Below are positions 17,892 through 25,105 of a DNA stretch of 64,000 nt, one piece after another. Every line of letters starts with the position of its first letter. Positions within the stretch are counted from its first letter, which is position 1. Both the position numbers and the translations under genes were made by a program. The notes under the pieces are model-generated. The model made no database searches. It was given only the letters and a program-made list of their open reading frames with translations, and had not been told where the DNA came from. The stretch comes from Acidimicrobiales bacterium (GTDB taxonomy: Bacteria > Actinomycetota > Acidimicrobiia > Acidimicrobiales > SHLQ01): the NCBI GenBank assembly GCA_020629635.1, contig JAHDCX010000014.1, forward strand, positions 62,001 to 126,000, given 5' to 3'.

Positions 17892-19157
17892 ATGTCTCCA
17901 CAAGCTGCGACACGGTTCGTGATCACGCCCGCGGGCCCCCTCGAGGGGGAGATCACGATCTCGGGTGCGAAGAACTCGGTGCTCAAGTTGATGGCTGCAA
18001 CCACGCTGGCCGCGGGGGTGCACACGATCTACAACGTGCCCGACATCCACGACGTCGACGTCATGTGTCGCCTTCTCGAATCGATGGGGGCCCGGACCGA
18101 ACGTCGTGACGGCCTGGTCGAGATCGAGATCGGGGACCTCGAGCCCGTGGCCCCGTTTGCGCTCGTCGAGCAGATGCGTGCGTCCACGGCGGTCCTGGGT
18201 CCGCTCATTGCACGTTTTGGTCGGGTGGAGCTCGGTATCCCGGGCGGTGACGATTTCGGTCATCGGCCGATCGACATGCACCTCACCGGGCTCGAGACGC
18301 TCGGCGCGCAGTTCGAGGCTCGACCGGAGGGCGTGATCGGTACGACGCCGGGGCTCAAGGGCGCGGTCGTGACCCTCGCGTTTCCGAGCGTTGGCGCAAC
18401 CGAGAACCTGATGATGGCGGCAACGCTCGCCACGGGGACCACCGTCATCGACAACGCTGCCCGCGAGCCCGAGATTGCCGACCTTGCGTCGATGCTCAAC
18501 AAGATGGGTGCCCGGATCACGGGGTCGGGAACACCGCAGATCACGATCGAGGGCGTCGATCGCCTCGAAGCGGTCACGCACCGGGTCATTCCGGACCGCA
18601 TTCATGCCGCGACCTACATGGCCGCGACCGGGCTCGCCGGCGGCGAAGTGGTGTTGCGCGAGGCGCGCTATGACCAGATGGACATGGTCTGCCAGAAGTT
18701 CGGCGAGATGGGGGTTCGCACCTCCCCGTGTCGCGACGGCATCTGGGTGATGGGTCGGGAGCGTCCGACCGCGGTCGACCTTTCGACGCTGCCGTATCCC
18801 GGGGTTGCGACGGACTACAAGCCGTTTCTCGTGGCTCTGCTGACCGTCGCCGAAGGCACGAGCATCGTCACCGAGAACCTCTTTGCTGGCCGTTTCAAGT
18901 ACGTCGACGAGCTGGTCAAGCTCGGTGCCAAGGTGCGAACCGATGGCAATCACGCCATCATTCGTGGGGTCGAACGTCTCAGCGGCGGCGAGGTGGTCAG
19001 CCACGACATTCGGGCTGGGGCCGCGCTCGTCATCGCGGCGCTCGGGGCAACGGCGGAAACCGTGGTCCTCGACGACGGGCACATCGCTCGTGGCTACCCA
19101 GACCTTGCGGGCGATCTCCGGTCGCTCGGGGCCGACGTGCGCGTCTCTGCCGGCTGA
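17892..19157 (+). CDS. murA: UDP-N-acetylglucosamine 1-carboxyvinyltransferase (Asp type)
   Basis: A 421-residue EPSP-synthase-fold enzyme, the first committed step of peptidoglycan synthesis: enolpyruvyl transfer from PEP to UDP-GlcNAc in the cytoplasm. Family landmarks are ISGAKNSVLKLMAATTL at residues 23-39 and RFKYVDELVKLGA near the C-terminus. The active-site loop reads IPGGDDFGHRP, with Asp120 where most bacteria have the Cys of GGCTIG. That Cys-to-Asp change is known from mycobacteria and chlamydiae and makes MurA insensitive to fosfomycin. Start ATG 17892 is chosen for its position relative to AATACT. The gene diverges from the MFS/L,D-transpeptidase pair, which also includes a wall enzyme. 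Confidence 0.95.
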   Translation: MSPQAATRFVITPAGPLEGEITISGAKNSVLKLMAATTLAAGVHTIYNVPDIHDVDVMCRLLESMGARTERRDGLVEIEIGDLEPVAPFALVEQMRASTAVLGPLIARFGRVELGIPGGDDFGHRPIDMHLTGLETLGAQFEARPEGVIGTTPGLKGAVVTLAFPSVGATENLMMAATLATGTTVIDNAAREPEIADLASMLNKMGARITGSGTPQITIEGVDRLEAVTHRVIPDRIHAATYMAATGLAGGEVVLREARYDQMDMVCQKFGEMGVRTSPCRDGIWVMGRERPTAVDLSTLPYPGVATDYKPFLVALLTVAEGTSIVTENLFAGRFKYVDELVKLGAKVRTDGNHAIIRGVERLSGGEVVSHDIRAGAALVIAALGATAETVVLDDGHIARGYPDLAGDLRSLGADVRVSAG

Positions 19158-19240
19158 GCCGACGAGCGAATCCCGCATGGGCGTGATTGCCCACGCGCGG
19201 GGCGCGACTCCGCGTGACCGCCATCCGTCCTTGACTCGTG

Positions 19241-19381
19241 ATGACGATGGACGGAGAACTGACCGAGACGCCACGGAAGCGGCGTCCGATCTTGCTGATC
19301 GTGGTGGTGATCGCGGCCATCGTGGCATCCGTGCTGCTCGCCCTGTCGCTCAGCGATCCACTCGTCGGTGCACTCGGCTGA
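19241..19381 (+). CDS. small single-span membrane protein
   Basis: A 46-residue ORF. A charged N-terminus (MTMDGELTETPRKRRP) is followed by one hydrophobic helix (ILLIVVVIAAIVASVLLALSL) and a short tail. The Lys/Arg cluster before the helix predicts N-in topology. It is not recognisable by family. ATG 19241 and ATG 19247 are both possible; no clear -10 box or Shine-Dalgarno sequence. It lies in the gap after murA. Confidence 0.45.
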   Translation: MTMDGELTETPRKRRPILLIVVVIAAIVASVLLALSLSDPLVGALG

Positions 19382-19401
19382 TTCGGGCGGCGTTTCGCCG
19401 G

Positions 19402-19407
19402 TACCCT
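19402..19407 (+). promoter_or_regulatory. -10 element TACCCT, leaderless
   Basis: Seven bases before GTG 19415, supporting the reality of the 49-residue ORF. Confidence 0.45.
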
Positions 19408-19414
19408 CGGCGAT

Positions 19415-19564
19415 GTGGAACCACTTCTGGCGCACCAGGGAGGATGGGACGAGATCCTGCTCGTCGTCGGCCCGATCCTGGTGCTCGGCGGACTCTTGAA
19501 ACTGGCCAATCGGCGGGCCGACCGGCTGGCGGCCGAGTCGACGGAGTCTCGCTCCGACTCGTGA
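19415..19564 (+). CDS. small single-span membrane protein
   Basis: A 49-residue ORF starting at GTG. A short N-terminus (VEPLLAHQGGWDE) leads into a hydrophobic helix (ILLVVGPILVLGGLLKLA) and an Arg/Asp/Ser-rich tail. The helix-then-positive-charge order predicts N-out topology, opposite to the small protein 34 bp upstream. TACCCT stands seven bases upstream. The stop lies three bases from the end of the convergent NifU-like gene. Function unknown. Confidence 0.5.
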   Translation: MEPLLAHQGGWDEILLVVGPILVLGGLLKLANRRADRLAAESTESRSDS

Positions 19565-19567
19565 GCC

Positions 19568-19909
19568 TCAGAGGGTGACCGCGGTCCCGTCGTCGAAGTA
19601 CAGCTGGCCGACGTTGACGACCTCGGTCACGCTCGGCACGCGGTCCTTCATGATCCGTTCGACGCCGGCCTTGAGCGTCTGGGAGGACGCCGGGCAACTC
19701 GTGCACGCCCCCTGAAGCTCGACCTCCACAACGCCGGAATCCGGGTCGACCGAAATCAACTCGATGTCGCCCTTGTCGGCCTGCACGGCCGGCCGGACAG
19801 CGGCGATCACCTTGGCGACCTCGGCTCGCATCGCCTCCGCATCGGTCGCGACAGCATCGTCGGCGTCGATCGAGGTCGACTCGACGGCCGCAACGGGGGA
19901 CTGCTTCAT
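19568..19909 (-). CDS. NifU C-terminal-like iron-sulfur scaffold protein
   Basis: A 113-residue protein with a NifU/Nfu-type domain, which carries or transfers an iron-sulfur cluster. The cluster ligands are Cys69 and Cys72 in GACTSCPASS. The surrounding EVELQGACTSCP and LKAGVERIMKDRVP are typical. The N-terminal 30 residues are acidic and not conserved. Two nearby ATGs are possible (19915 and 19909). Only the second has TACACT at the standard seven-base distance, so I take 19909 (MKQSPVAAV). A cysteine desulfurase gene lies 13 kb away. Confidence 0.85.
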   Translation of the reverse strand: MKQSPVAAVESTSIDADDAVATDAEAMRAEVAKVIAAVRPAVQADKGDIELISVDPDSGVVEVELQGACTSCPASSQTLKAGVERIMKDRVPSVTEVVNVGQLYFDDGTAVTL

Positions 19910-19916
19910 GGTCATG

Positions 19917-19922
19917 AGTGTA
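19917..19922 (-). promoter_or_regulatory. -10 element TACACT, leaderless; decides NifU-like start
   Basis: Minus-strand TACACT stands one base before ATG 19915 but seven bases before ATG 19909, favouring the second ATG. Confidence 0.45.
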
Positions 19923-19958
19923 CGAACGACCGGGCGAGTCCGGATGTTCCCGCGGGGA

Positions 19959-22526
19959 TCAGCGCGACAGATTGAGCGCGTTGTTGATGACTCCGAGATG
20001 CGAATACGCCTGCGGATGGTTGCCCAGGGATCGATGGGCGACGGGGTCGTATTCCTCGGCGAGCAATCCCGTCTCGCCGGCCGTCGCGAGCAACTTCCGG
20101 AACAGGCTGTGCGCCTCGTCGAGTTCGCCGAGCAGCGCATAGGAGTCGATGAGCCACGAGGTCATGAGGTGGAAGCCGCCCTCGACCCCGGGCAGGCCGT
20201 CGTCGTGGTGATACCGGTACACGGTCGGGCCGTCGCGCAACTGCGCCTCGACACCGCGGACCGTCCCCTCGAACCGGGGGTCGTCGGGCGCCACCAAGCC
20301 GGCCAGGCCGACCATGAGTACCGATGCGTCGAGGTCGGTGCCGTCGTAGGCGGCCGTGAAGGAGTTGACCGTCTCGTTCCAGCCGTTCTCGAAGATGTCT
20401 TCGGCGATCTGGTCTCGGAGCCCGACCCAGTCGTCGCGGGTCCGCCCGAACACGTCGTTGCCGATGCGGATCGCTCGATCGACCGTCACCCAACACATCA
20501 CCTTCGAATAGACGTGATGCCGAGGCGCCGCACGGATCTCCCAGATGCCGTGGTCGGGTTCGTTCCAGCGCTTCTCGACCGCGCCGACCATGGCCTCGAC
20601 CAGTCGCCAGTGTTGGGTGGACAGCGGTGCACCCCGTTCTCCGAGCAGGTGGACGAGATCCACGATCGGCCCGAACACGTCGAGCTGCACCTGATTGTCC
20701 GCCGCGTTGCCGACTCGGACCGGGCGGGACCCGCCGTAACCCGCGAGCTCGGTGATGTCGGCCTCCGGAGGGAGCTTGCCGCCATCGAGCGCGTACAGCG
20801 GGTTGAGGCGCTCGGGTTCGCCGTCGCCGCGCTCGAGAACGCCAAAGACCCAATCGAGGTAGTCCATGGCCTCGGTGTGGCTCCCGAGCCGTACGAGTGC
20901 GGCGGCCGACAGCGCAGCGTCGCGCAGCCAGCAGTACCGATAGTCCCAGTTGCGAATGCCGCCGAGATGTTCGGGAAGCGACGTCGTCGGGGCGGCGGCG
21001 ATGCCACCGCTCGGGCCGTACACCAACGCTTTGAGCACGAGCGCCGAGCGGCGGACGAAGTCGGGGGCCTCGCTCGGCAACTCGAGCAGCCCGGCCCAAT
21101 CTGCCCAGAAGCGGGTGGTGTGGGCCCTCCTGCGCGACTCGTCCGACTCGCCGCGCAGACTCGCCGTGCCAACCCGCAGCTCGAGGGTGACGTCACCAGC
21201 GGACAGATCGACCGTGGCGTACGCCGTCTGATGCGGTCCGGAGGGTTCGATCTCCCAGTCGACACCCGGCGAGCGAAGCACGATCAGGTCGCGGGCGTTC
21301 GCCAGCTCGAGGCCGTCGTCGCGCACCTCGATCTGCGTCGGAAACCGCCCGAAATCGAGGCGTGGCGCGAACTCGATCGTCGCCGTCCCAGTGCCCGAGA
21401 GGTGGCGGATGAGATCGGACCGGCCAGCGATCAGGTTCGGGCGGCCGTCGGAAACGTCGAGATAGTCGGTGACGACCACCTGGCCATCGCCGAAGGTCGA
21501 TTCGAGGATCATCGTCTCGTCGACGTACCGCTGAATCGGAGCGTCGCCGGTCGCTGACGACACGGTGAAGTGGCCTGCGGTCGGTCCGCCGAGCAGCTCG
21601 GCAAAGATCGCGGGATCGTCGAGGCGTGGTGCGCAGAACCAGGTGATCCGAGCGTCGGGAGTCACGATTGCAGCGGTGCGTTGGTCCGACAGGAGGCTGT
21701 GTTGCTCGATCGGGACGAGCCCGGCGCCGGCAAGCCAGTCCGCCCGCATCGTGGCCAGGTGTTCGAGCATCGTGGCGACGTCGCTCGTGTCGCCGACCCG
21801 GTACGGGGCAGCGGTCTCTCCTGCACCCACCTTGACGCCGACGTCGGGTCCGGTGAGCGTCGCGAACGCGTCTTCGTCGGTGACATCGTCGCCGACGAAG
21901 AGAACCGCACCCGCCCCAACACTGGACCGGAGCGTTTCGAGCGCGAGACCTTTGTTGGTCGACATCACGCCCAGCTCCGTGACCATTTTGCCCTTGCGCA
22001 CGATCACGTCGTCGAGCGTTGCGGCGAAGGCGTCGACCGCAGCCACCGCGGCGGGGGCCGAGTCGGGGTCCATCGCTCGCCAGTGGAATGCGACCGAGGC
22101 GGGCTTCTGCTCGAGCGACGCTCCGGGGTGATCCCGGACGATCGCCGCAAGACCTTCGCCGATCGCGTCCCGGCGGGCGGCCACGTCGGCGTCCATACGG
22201 ATGGCGAAGTCGACATCGAACTCGCTGCCGTGGCTCCCGACGAGGTGAATTTCGGCCGGAAGCCGACTCAACGCAGCCAGGTCACGCAATGCCCGAGAGG
22301 AGATCACGCCGACGTGCGTCTGGTCGAGTGTTGCGAGCGTCCGCAGGGCAACCGAGGTCTCGCGGTCGGGCACGGCGCGCATCGGGTCGTCGACGATCGG
22401 TGCGATCGTGCCGTCGTAGTCGGTTGCAACGAGCAACATCGGCGTGCGGGCGAGCTCGCCGAGCGCATCGAGCAGCGGCTCTGCGATCGGGCGGGCATCT
22501 CGAGACGGGGTGTTCGCGTCGGTCAC
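19959..22526 (-). CDS. trehalose-6-phosphate phosphatase / GH15 hydrolase fusion
   Basis: An 855-residue two-domain enzyme. Residues 1 to about 250 are a HAD-type trehalose-phosphatase (OtsB): nucleophile Asp36 and Asp38 in ATDYDGT, then SHGSEF and GDDVTDEDAF. From about residue 270 to the end it is a glycoside hydrolase family 15 protein (glucoamylase/GH15 trehalase type) with NWDYRYCWLRDAA and EGGFHLMTSWLID. Family knowledge: OtsB makes trehalose from trehalose-6-phosphate, and actinobacterial GH15 enzymes include trehalases. The fusion could therefore make and break trehalose or act on another alpha-glucoside; this is inference. There is no signal peptide. GTG 22526 has TACGGT seven bases upstream. 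No otsA lies nearby. Confidence 0.9.
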   Translation of the reverse strand: MTDANTPSRDARPIAEPLLDALGELARTPMLLVATDYDGTIAPIVDDPMRAVPDRETSVALRTLATLDQTHVGVISSRALRDLAALSRLPAEIHLVGSHGSEFDVDFAIRMDADVAARRDAIGEGLAAIVRDHPGASLEQKPASVAFHWRAMDPDSAPAAVAAVDAFAATLDDVIVRKGKMVTELGVMSTNKGLALETLRSSVGAGAVLFVGDDVTDEDAFATLTGPDVGVKVGAGETAAPYRVGDTSDVATMLEHLATMRADWLAGAGLVPIEQHSLLSDQRTAAIVTPDARITWFCAPRLDDPAIFAELLGGPTAGHFTVSSATGDAPIQRYVDETMILESTFGDGQVVVTDYLDVSDGRPNLIAGRSDLIRHLSGTGTATIEFAPRLDFGRFPTQIEVRDDGLELANARDLIVLRSPGVDWEIEPSGPHQTAYATVDLSAGDVTLELRVGTASLRGESDESRRRAHTTRFWADWAGLLELPSEAPDFVRRSALVLKALVYGPSGGIAAAPTTSLPEHLGGIRNWDYRYCWLRDAALSAAALVRLGSHTEAMDYLDWVFGVLERGDGEPERLNPLYALDGGKLPPEADITELAGYGGSRPVRVGNAADNQVQLDVFGPIVDLVHLLGERGAPLSTQHWRLVEAMVGAVEKRWNEPDHGIWEIRAAPRHHVYSKVMCWVTVDRAIRIGNDVFGRTRDDWVGLRDQIAEDIFENGWNETVNSFTAAYDGTDLDASVLMVGLAGLVAPDDPRFEGTVRGVEAQLRDGPTVYRYHHDDGLPGVEGGFHLMTSWLIDSYALLGELDEAHSLFRKLLATAGETGLLAEEYDPVAHRSLGNHPQAYSHLGVINNALNLSR

Positions 22527-22533
22527 GCGGACG

Positions 22534-22557
22534 ACCGTACTGCGACGTCGATACTCT
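22534..22557. promoter_or_regulatory. divergent leaderless promoters (TACGGT minus, TACTCT plus)
   Basis: TACGGT (22534-22539, minus) is seven bases before GTG 22526. TACTCT (22552-22557, plus) is eight bases before ATG 22566 of the leader ORF. The two -10 boxes are 12 bp apart. Confidence 0.5.
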
Positions 22558-22565
22558 TCCGTGGA

Positions 22566-22592
22566 ATGAACACACGACTGGTGGTGCTGTAG
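22566..22592 (+). CDS. putative 8-residue leader ORF before rhomboid gene
   Basis: ATG then MNTRLVVL and TAG. The ATG is eight bases from TACTCT, the position used by leaderless genes here. Its stop is five bases before the ATG of the rhomboid gene, which has no Shine-Dalgarno sequence. Translation of the rhomboid gene could depend on reinitiation after this peptide. Unproven. Confidence 0.4.
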   Translation: MNTRLVVL

Positions 22593-22597
22593 GTCAC

Positions 22598-23437
22598 ATG
22601 GAGACTGCTGAGGTCTGTTACCGCCACCCCGATCGTGCCGCCGGCGTGCGATGCCAACGATGCGAACGGATCATCTGCCCGTCGTGCATGCATCAGGCGT
22701 CTGTTGGCGTGCACTGTCCCGAATGCACGGCGAGCAACACGCAGAAGGTGTACACCGCAGCGACCCTCCCCGGCGCCCAAGGGCTCGTGACCCGAGCCCT
22801 GGTCGGCATCAACGCCGCAGTGTTCGTGCTTTCGATCGTCGCGCTCGGCGCGACGTTGTCGACGTCGGGACGTTCCGGGATCGACTATGGCACCTGGGCG
22901 CCAGCGATCGCTGACGGCGAGTGGTGGCGAATCGTGACCGGTGGGTTCATGCACAGCGGGGTCATCCACATCGGATTCAACATGTACCTGTTGTGGCAGA
23001 TTGGTCTGCGGCTCGAACGCATGCTCGGCGAGATCGACTTCGGCCTGGTGTACATGACCGCACTGTTCGGGGGCTCGGTTGGGGCAATGCTGCTCGACTG
23101 GAGTGTGCCGGTCGTCGGTGCCTCGGGCGCTGTGTTCGGGCTCCTCGGCGTGATGGTGATGGCGCTACGAAGCCAGGGCATCGGTCTCTTCGACACCGGT
23201 CTCGGGATGCTGATCGGTCTCAACGTGTTGCTGAGCTTCCGCTCGGGTGTCTCGCTCGGCGGTCACATGGGCGGTCTGGTGATCGGCGTGCTGCTCGGGG
23301 TCCTCTGGTTCGGGATCGGTCCCGGTCAACCAAGCCCGCTACCTGGCGGCAAGCAAACGGCGCGCTGGGTGACGCTCGGTCTCGGTGTCCTGTTGTTTGG
23401 CGCCGCGATCGCCGTCGCTCAACAACCAATTCTCTGA
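22598..23437 (+). CDS. rhomboid-family intramembrane serine protease with N-terminal zinc finger
   Basis: A 279-residue protein. The N-terminus (about 1-45) is a B-box-like zinc finger: CYRHP, CQRCERIICPSC and HCPEC give Cys/His ligands at 7, 10, 19, 22, 27, 30, 40 and 43. The rest is a rhomboid domain of six or more helices. It has HIGFNM (His124, Asn128), the catalytic GASG serine (Ser176) in helix 4 and GGH (His223) in helix 6, so the Ser-His dyad is intact and it should cut membrane-spanning substrates. The start is the ATG directly following an eight-codon leader ORF; upstream in-frame codons lie within the divergent gene. It is convergent with the SRPBCC gene across a strong palindrome. 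Confidence 0.9.
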   Translation: METAEVCYRHPDRAAGVRCQRCERIICPSCMHQASVGVHCPECTASNTQKVYTAATLPGAQGLVTRALVGINAAVFVLSIVALGATLSTSGRSGIDYGTWAPAIADGEWWRIVTGGFMHSGVIHIGFNMYLLWQIGLRLERMLGEIDFGLVYMTALFGGSVGAMLLDWSVPVVGASGAVFGLLGVMVMALRSQGIGLFDTGLGMLIGLNVLLSFRSGVSLGGHMGGLVIGVLLGVLWFGIGPGQPSPLPGGKQTARWVTLGLGVLLFGAAIAVAQQPIL

Positions 23438-23440
23438 CGA

Positions 23441-23459
23441 AACGCCTGATTCAGGCGTT
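23441..23459. terminator. bidirectional terminator-like palindrome
   Basis: AACGCCTGA, T, TCAGGCGTT is a perfect 9-bp inverted repeat around one base, between two convergent genes; it includes the stop of the SRPBCC gene. As RNA it forms AACGCC/GGCGTT with a seven-base loop. The core GCCTGA/TCAGGC repeats the junction at 15450. Confidence 0.5.
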
Positions 23460-23903
23460 GAGGGAGCCGTTGCGGTAGCGGCTGGCGAGGTTCTGCAGAT
23501 TCCGTTTCCAGATCTGGCGCAGGACGATCGATCCGAACGGTTCGCCAACCGGGCCCCCGAGCCACCACGGAAACGACAGCTCCTCCGCCCAACGGAACAG
23601 CGTGCGCTCGTTCGGCAGCGCCGAGAGAGTGAACGCGCCCGTCCCCGTCACGAGGCCGGTGTGGCGAACGCCCATCGTCTCCTCGTCGACCCACTCGGTG
23701 ATCTCCATGACGTCGGTGAGCCGGATCGGGCCAACACGGGTTTCGCACTCGAACGTGGTCCCGACGCCCTCCCGCTCCGCCGACACGAACCAGATCGACT
23801 CCGCATCGTGCATCCACTCGACGTGTGATGCGATGTTGCGGAGATCCGCCCACACGACCGAGGGCGGGGCATCGAGTTCGGTTTCGACGGTGATGGCGAC
23901 CAT
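23451..23903 (-). CDS. SRPBCC (START/polyketide-cyclase-like) protein
   Basis: A 150-residue helix-grip protein of the SRPBCC superfamily, which binds hydrophobic ligands in a central cavity. Typical features are the opening strand VAITVETELDAPPSVVWADLRN, VGTTFECETRVGP and a long C-terminal helix (SIVLRQIWKRNLQNLASRY). There are no catalytic residues to call an enzyme. ATG 23903 diverges from the thioesterase gene with 28 bp between starts. CAGACT eight bases upstream is a weak -10 candidate. Confidence 0.75.
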   Translation of the reverse strand: MVAITVETELDAPPSVVWADLRNIASHVEWMHDAESIWFVSAEREGVGTTFECETRVGPIRLTDVMEITEWVDEETMGVRHTGLVTGTGAFTLSALPNERTLFRWAEELSFPWWLGGPVGEPFGSIVLRQIWKRNLQNLASRYRNGSLNA

Positions 23904-23931
23904 TGGGGCCGAGTCTGCTACAACATCGCCG

Positions 23932-24351
23932 ATGGTCGCGCACCGAACCCGCTTTCCGGTTCGTTTCAACGAACTCGACCCCTACGACCACGTCAACCAC
24001 GCCGTGTACGTCACCTGGCTCGAGGTGGGGCGGGTCGTCGCACTCGACGACATCGGACTCGGGCTCGACACGCTCAAGACGGATGGGTACCAGTTCGTGG
24101 TGACTGCCATCGACGTTCGGTTCCGTCGAGCGGCAACGGCGGGCGATGTCGTCGAGGTCGTGACCGGGATCGCAACCTTCGGCCGGGCCTCGACGGTGTG
24201 GCGCCAACGGATCGAACGTGGTGACGACGTGCTCGTCACGGCTGACGTGACCGTCGGCGTGACGAATGCCGCCGGACGGCCGACCAAGCCCCCCGTCCAC
24301 GTGATGGAGGGGCTTCGGGCACTGGCACTCGAGGATCAGACGGCGACGTAG
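23932..24351 (+). CDS. acyl-CoA thioesterase, hotdog fold (4HBT type)
   Basis: A 139-residue hotdog protein of the 4-hydroxybenzoyl-CoA thioesterase/FadM type. The active-site motif RFNELDPYDHVNHAVYVTWLE begins at residue 11, with the catalytic Asp at 16. FRRAATAGDVVEVVT is the usual second strand. The substrate acyl-CoA is unknown. It starts at ATG 23932, with TACAAC or CAACAT just upstream as a weak -10. Its 3' end overlaps the convergent methyltransferase gene by 16 bp. Confidence 0.85.
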   Translation: MVAHRTRFPVRFNELDPYDHVNHAVYVTWLEVGRVVALDDIGLGLDTLKTDGYQFVVTAIDVRFRRAATAGDVVEVVTGIATFGRASTVWRQRIERGDDVLVTADVTVGVTNAAGRPTKPPVHVMEGLRALALEDQTAT

Positions 24352-25088
24352 ACGCTGACCGCAGCTCGAGCGTCGGGGTCCCAAGACTCGCCCTCCCACG
24401 AGGCGTACCGATCGCCGAGCCGAAATCGGGCGCGCACTGCCATCTCGTCGAGGGCGTCGATGTCGCTCATGCGGATCCGCCACGGTCGGAGTCGGATACC
24501 CGATTCGGTGATCTCGATGTGCTGGCCGGTGATGACACCGGCGTGCTCGGCCGTGGCGGTCAGCACGACCCGGTCGACGTCGACCGAACGAACCGTCAGC
24601 GGGTGGTCGTGATCGGACGGTGTGGTCGGTCGGACTGCCTCCACGACGAATCGTCCTCCGAGCCGAAGGAGGTCGCGTGCTGCCTCGAAGGCGCGCTGTT
24701 GAGACTCGACGGTGTCGAGATTGAACAGGGTGTTGGTGGCCACGATGACCAGATCGGCCCAGCCCCCGCGCAGTGGTACATCGGTCATCGATGCGCAGAC
24801 CGCGGGCCCGGCAACCTCGGGGTCGAGCTGCTCGAGCATCCGCCGGGAGGAATCGACCCCGACCACGTTGTGGCCCCCGGCCTGGATCGCTCGAGCAAGG
24901 CGACCAGTCCCGACGCCGAACTCGACGACGGTCTGGGCTGCACCGAAACGATCCACGAACCGAGCGGTGGCTTCGGCGTCCGAGACGTCGTCGTACCAGT
25001 CGTCGTATACGTCGGCGAAGGAGTCGCCGTAGGTCGCGGGCCCGAACTGGCCCTGAGGGTGGGGCATGGGCTTCGGAACGTCGTTCAC
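24336..25088 (-). CDS. class I SAM-dependent methyltransferase
   Basis: A 250-residue Rossmann methyltransferase. Motif I, VVEFGVGTGRLA, binds SAM, followed by GVDSSRRML at the end of strand 2 and LRLGGRFVVEAV as the post-motif. The C-terminal half (GQHIEITESGIRL, RARFRLGDRYASW) resembles small-molecule methyltransferases, but the acceptor is not identifiable. GTG 25088 is chosen because CATTCT lies six bases upstream; ATG 25067 (MPHPQGQFG) is the alternative. It diverges from the operon that starts at 25106, with overlapping -10 regions. Confidence 0.82.
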   Translation of the reverse strand: MNDVPKPMPHPQGQFGPATYGDSFADVYDDWYDDVSDAEATARFVDRFGAAQTVVEFGVGTGRLARAIQAGGHNVVGVDSSRRMLEQLDPEVAGPAVCASMTDVPLRGGWADLVIVATNTLFNLDTVESQQRAFEAARDLLRLGGRFVVEAVRPTTPSDHDHPLTVRSVDVDRVVLTATAEHAGVITGQHIEITESGIRLRPWRIRMSDIDALDEMAVRARFRLGDRYASWEGESWDPDARAAVSVYVAV

Positions 25089-25093
25089 TGCGC

Positions 25094-25100
25094 AAGAATG
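25094..25100. promoter_or_regulatory. overlapping divergent -10 elements
   Basis: AAGAAT (25094-25099) is six bases before GTG 25106, and its near reverse complement CATTCT (25095-25100, minus) is six bases before GTG 25088. The two hexamers share five base pairs, so only one polymerase could open this site at a time. Both keep the A2/T6 core but not the first T. Confidence 0.35.
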
Positions 25101-25105
25101 GCGTA

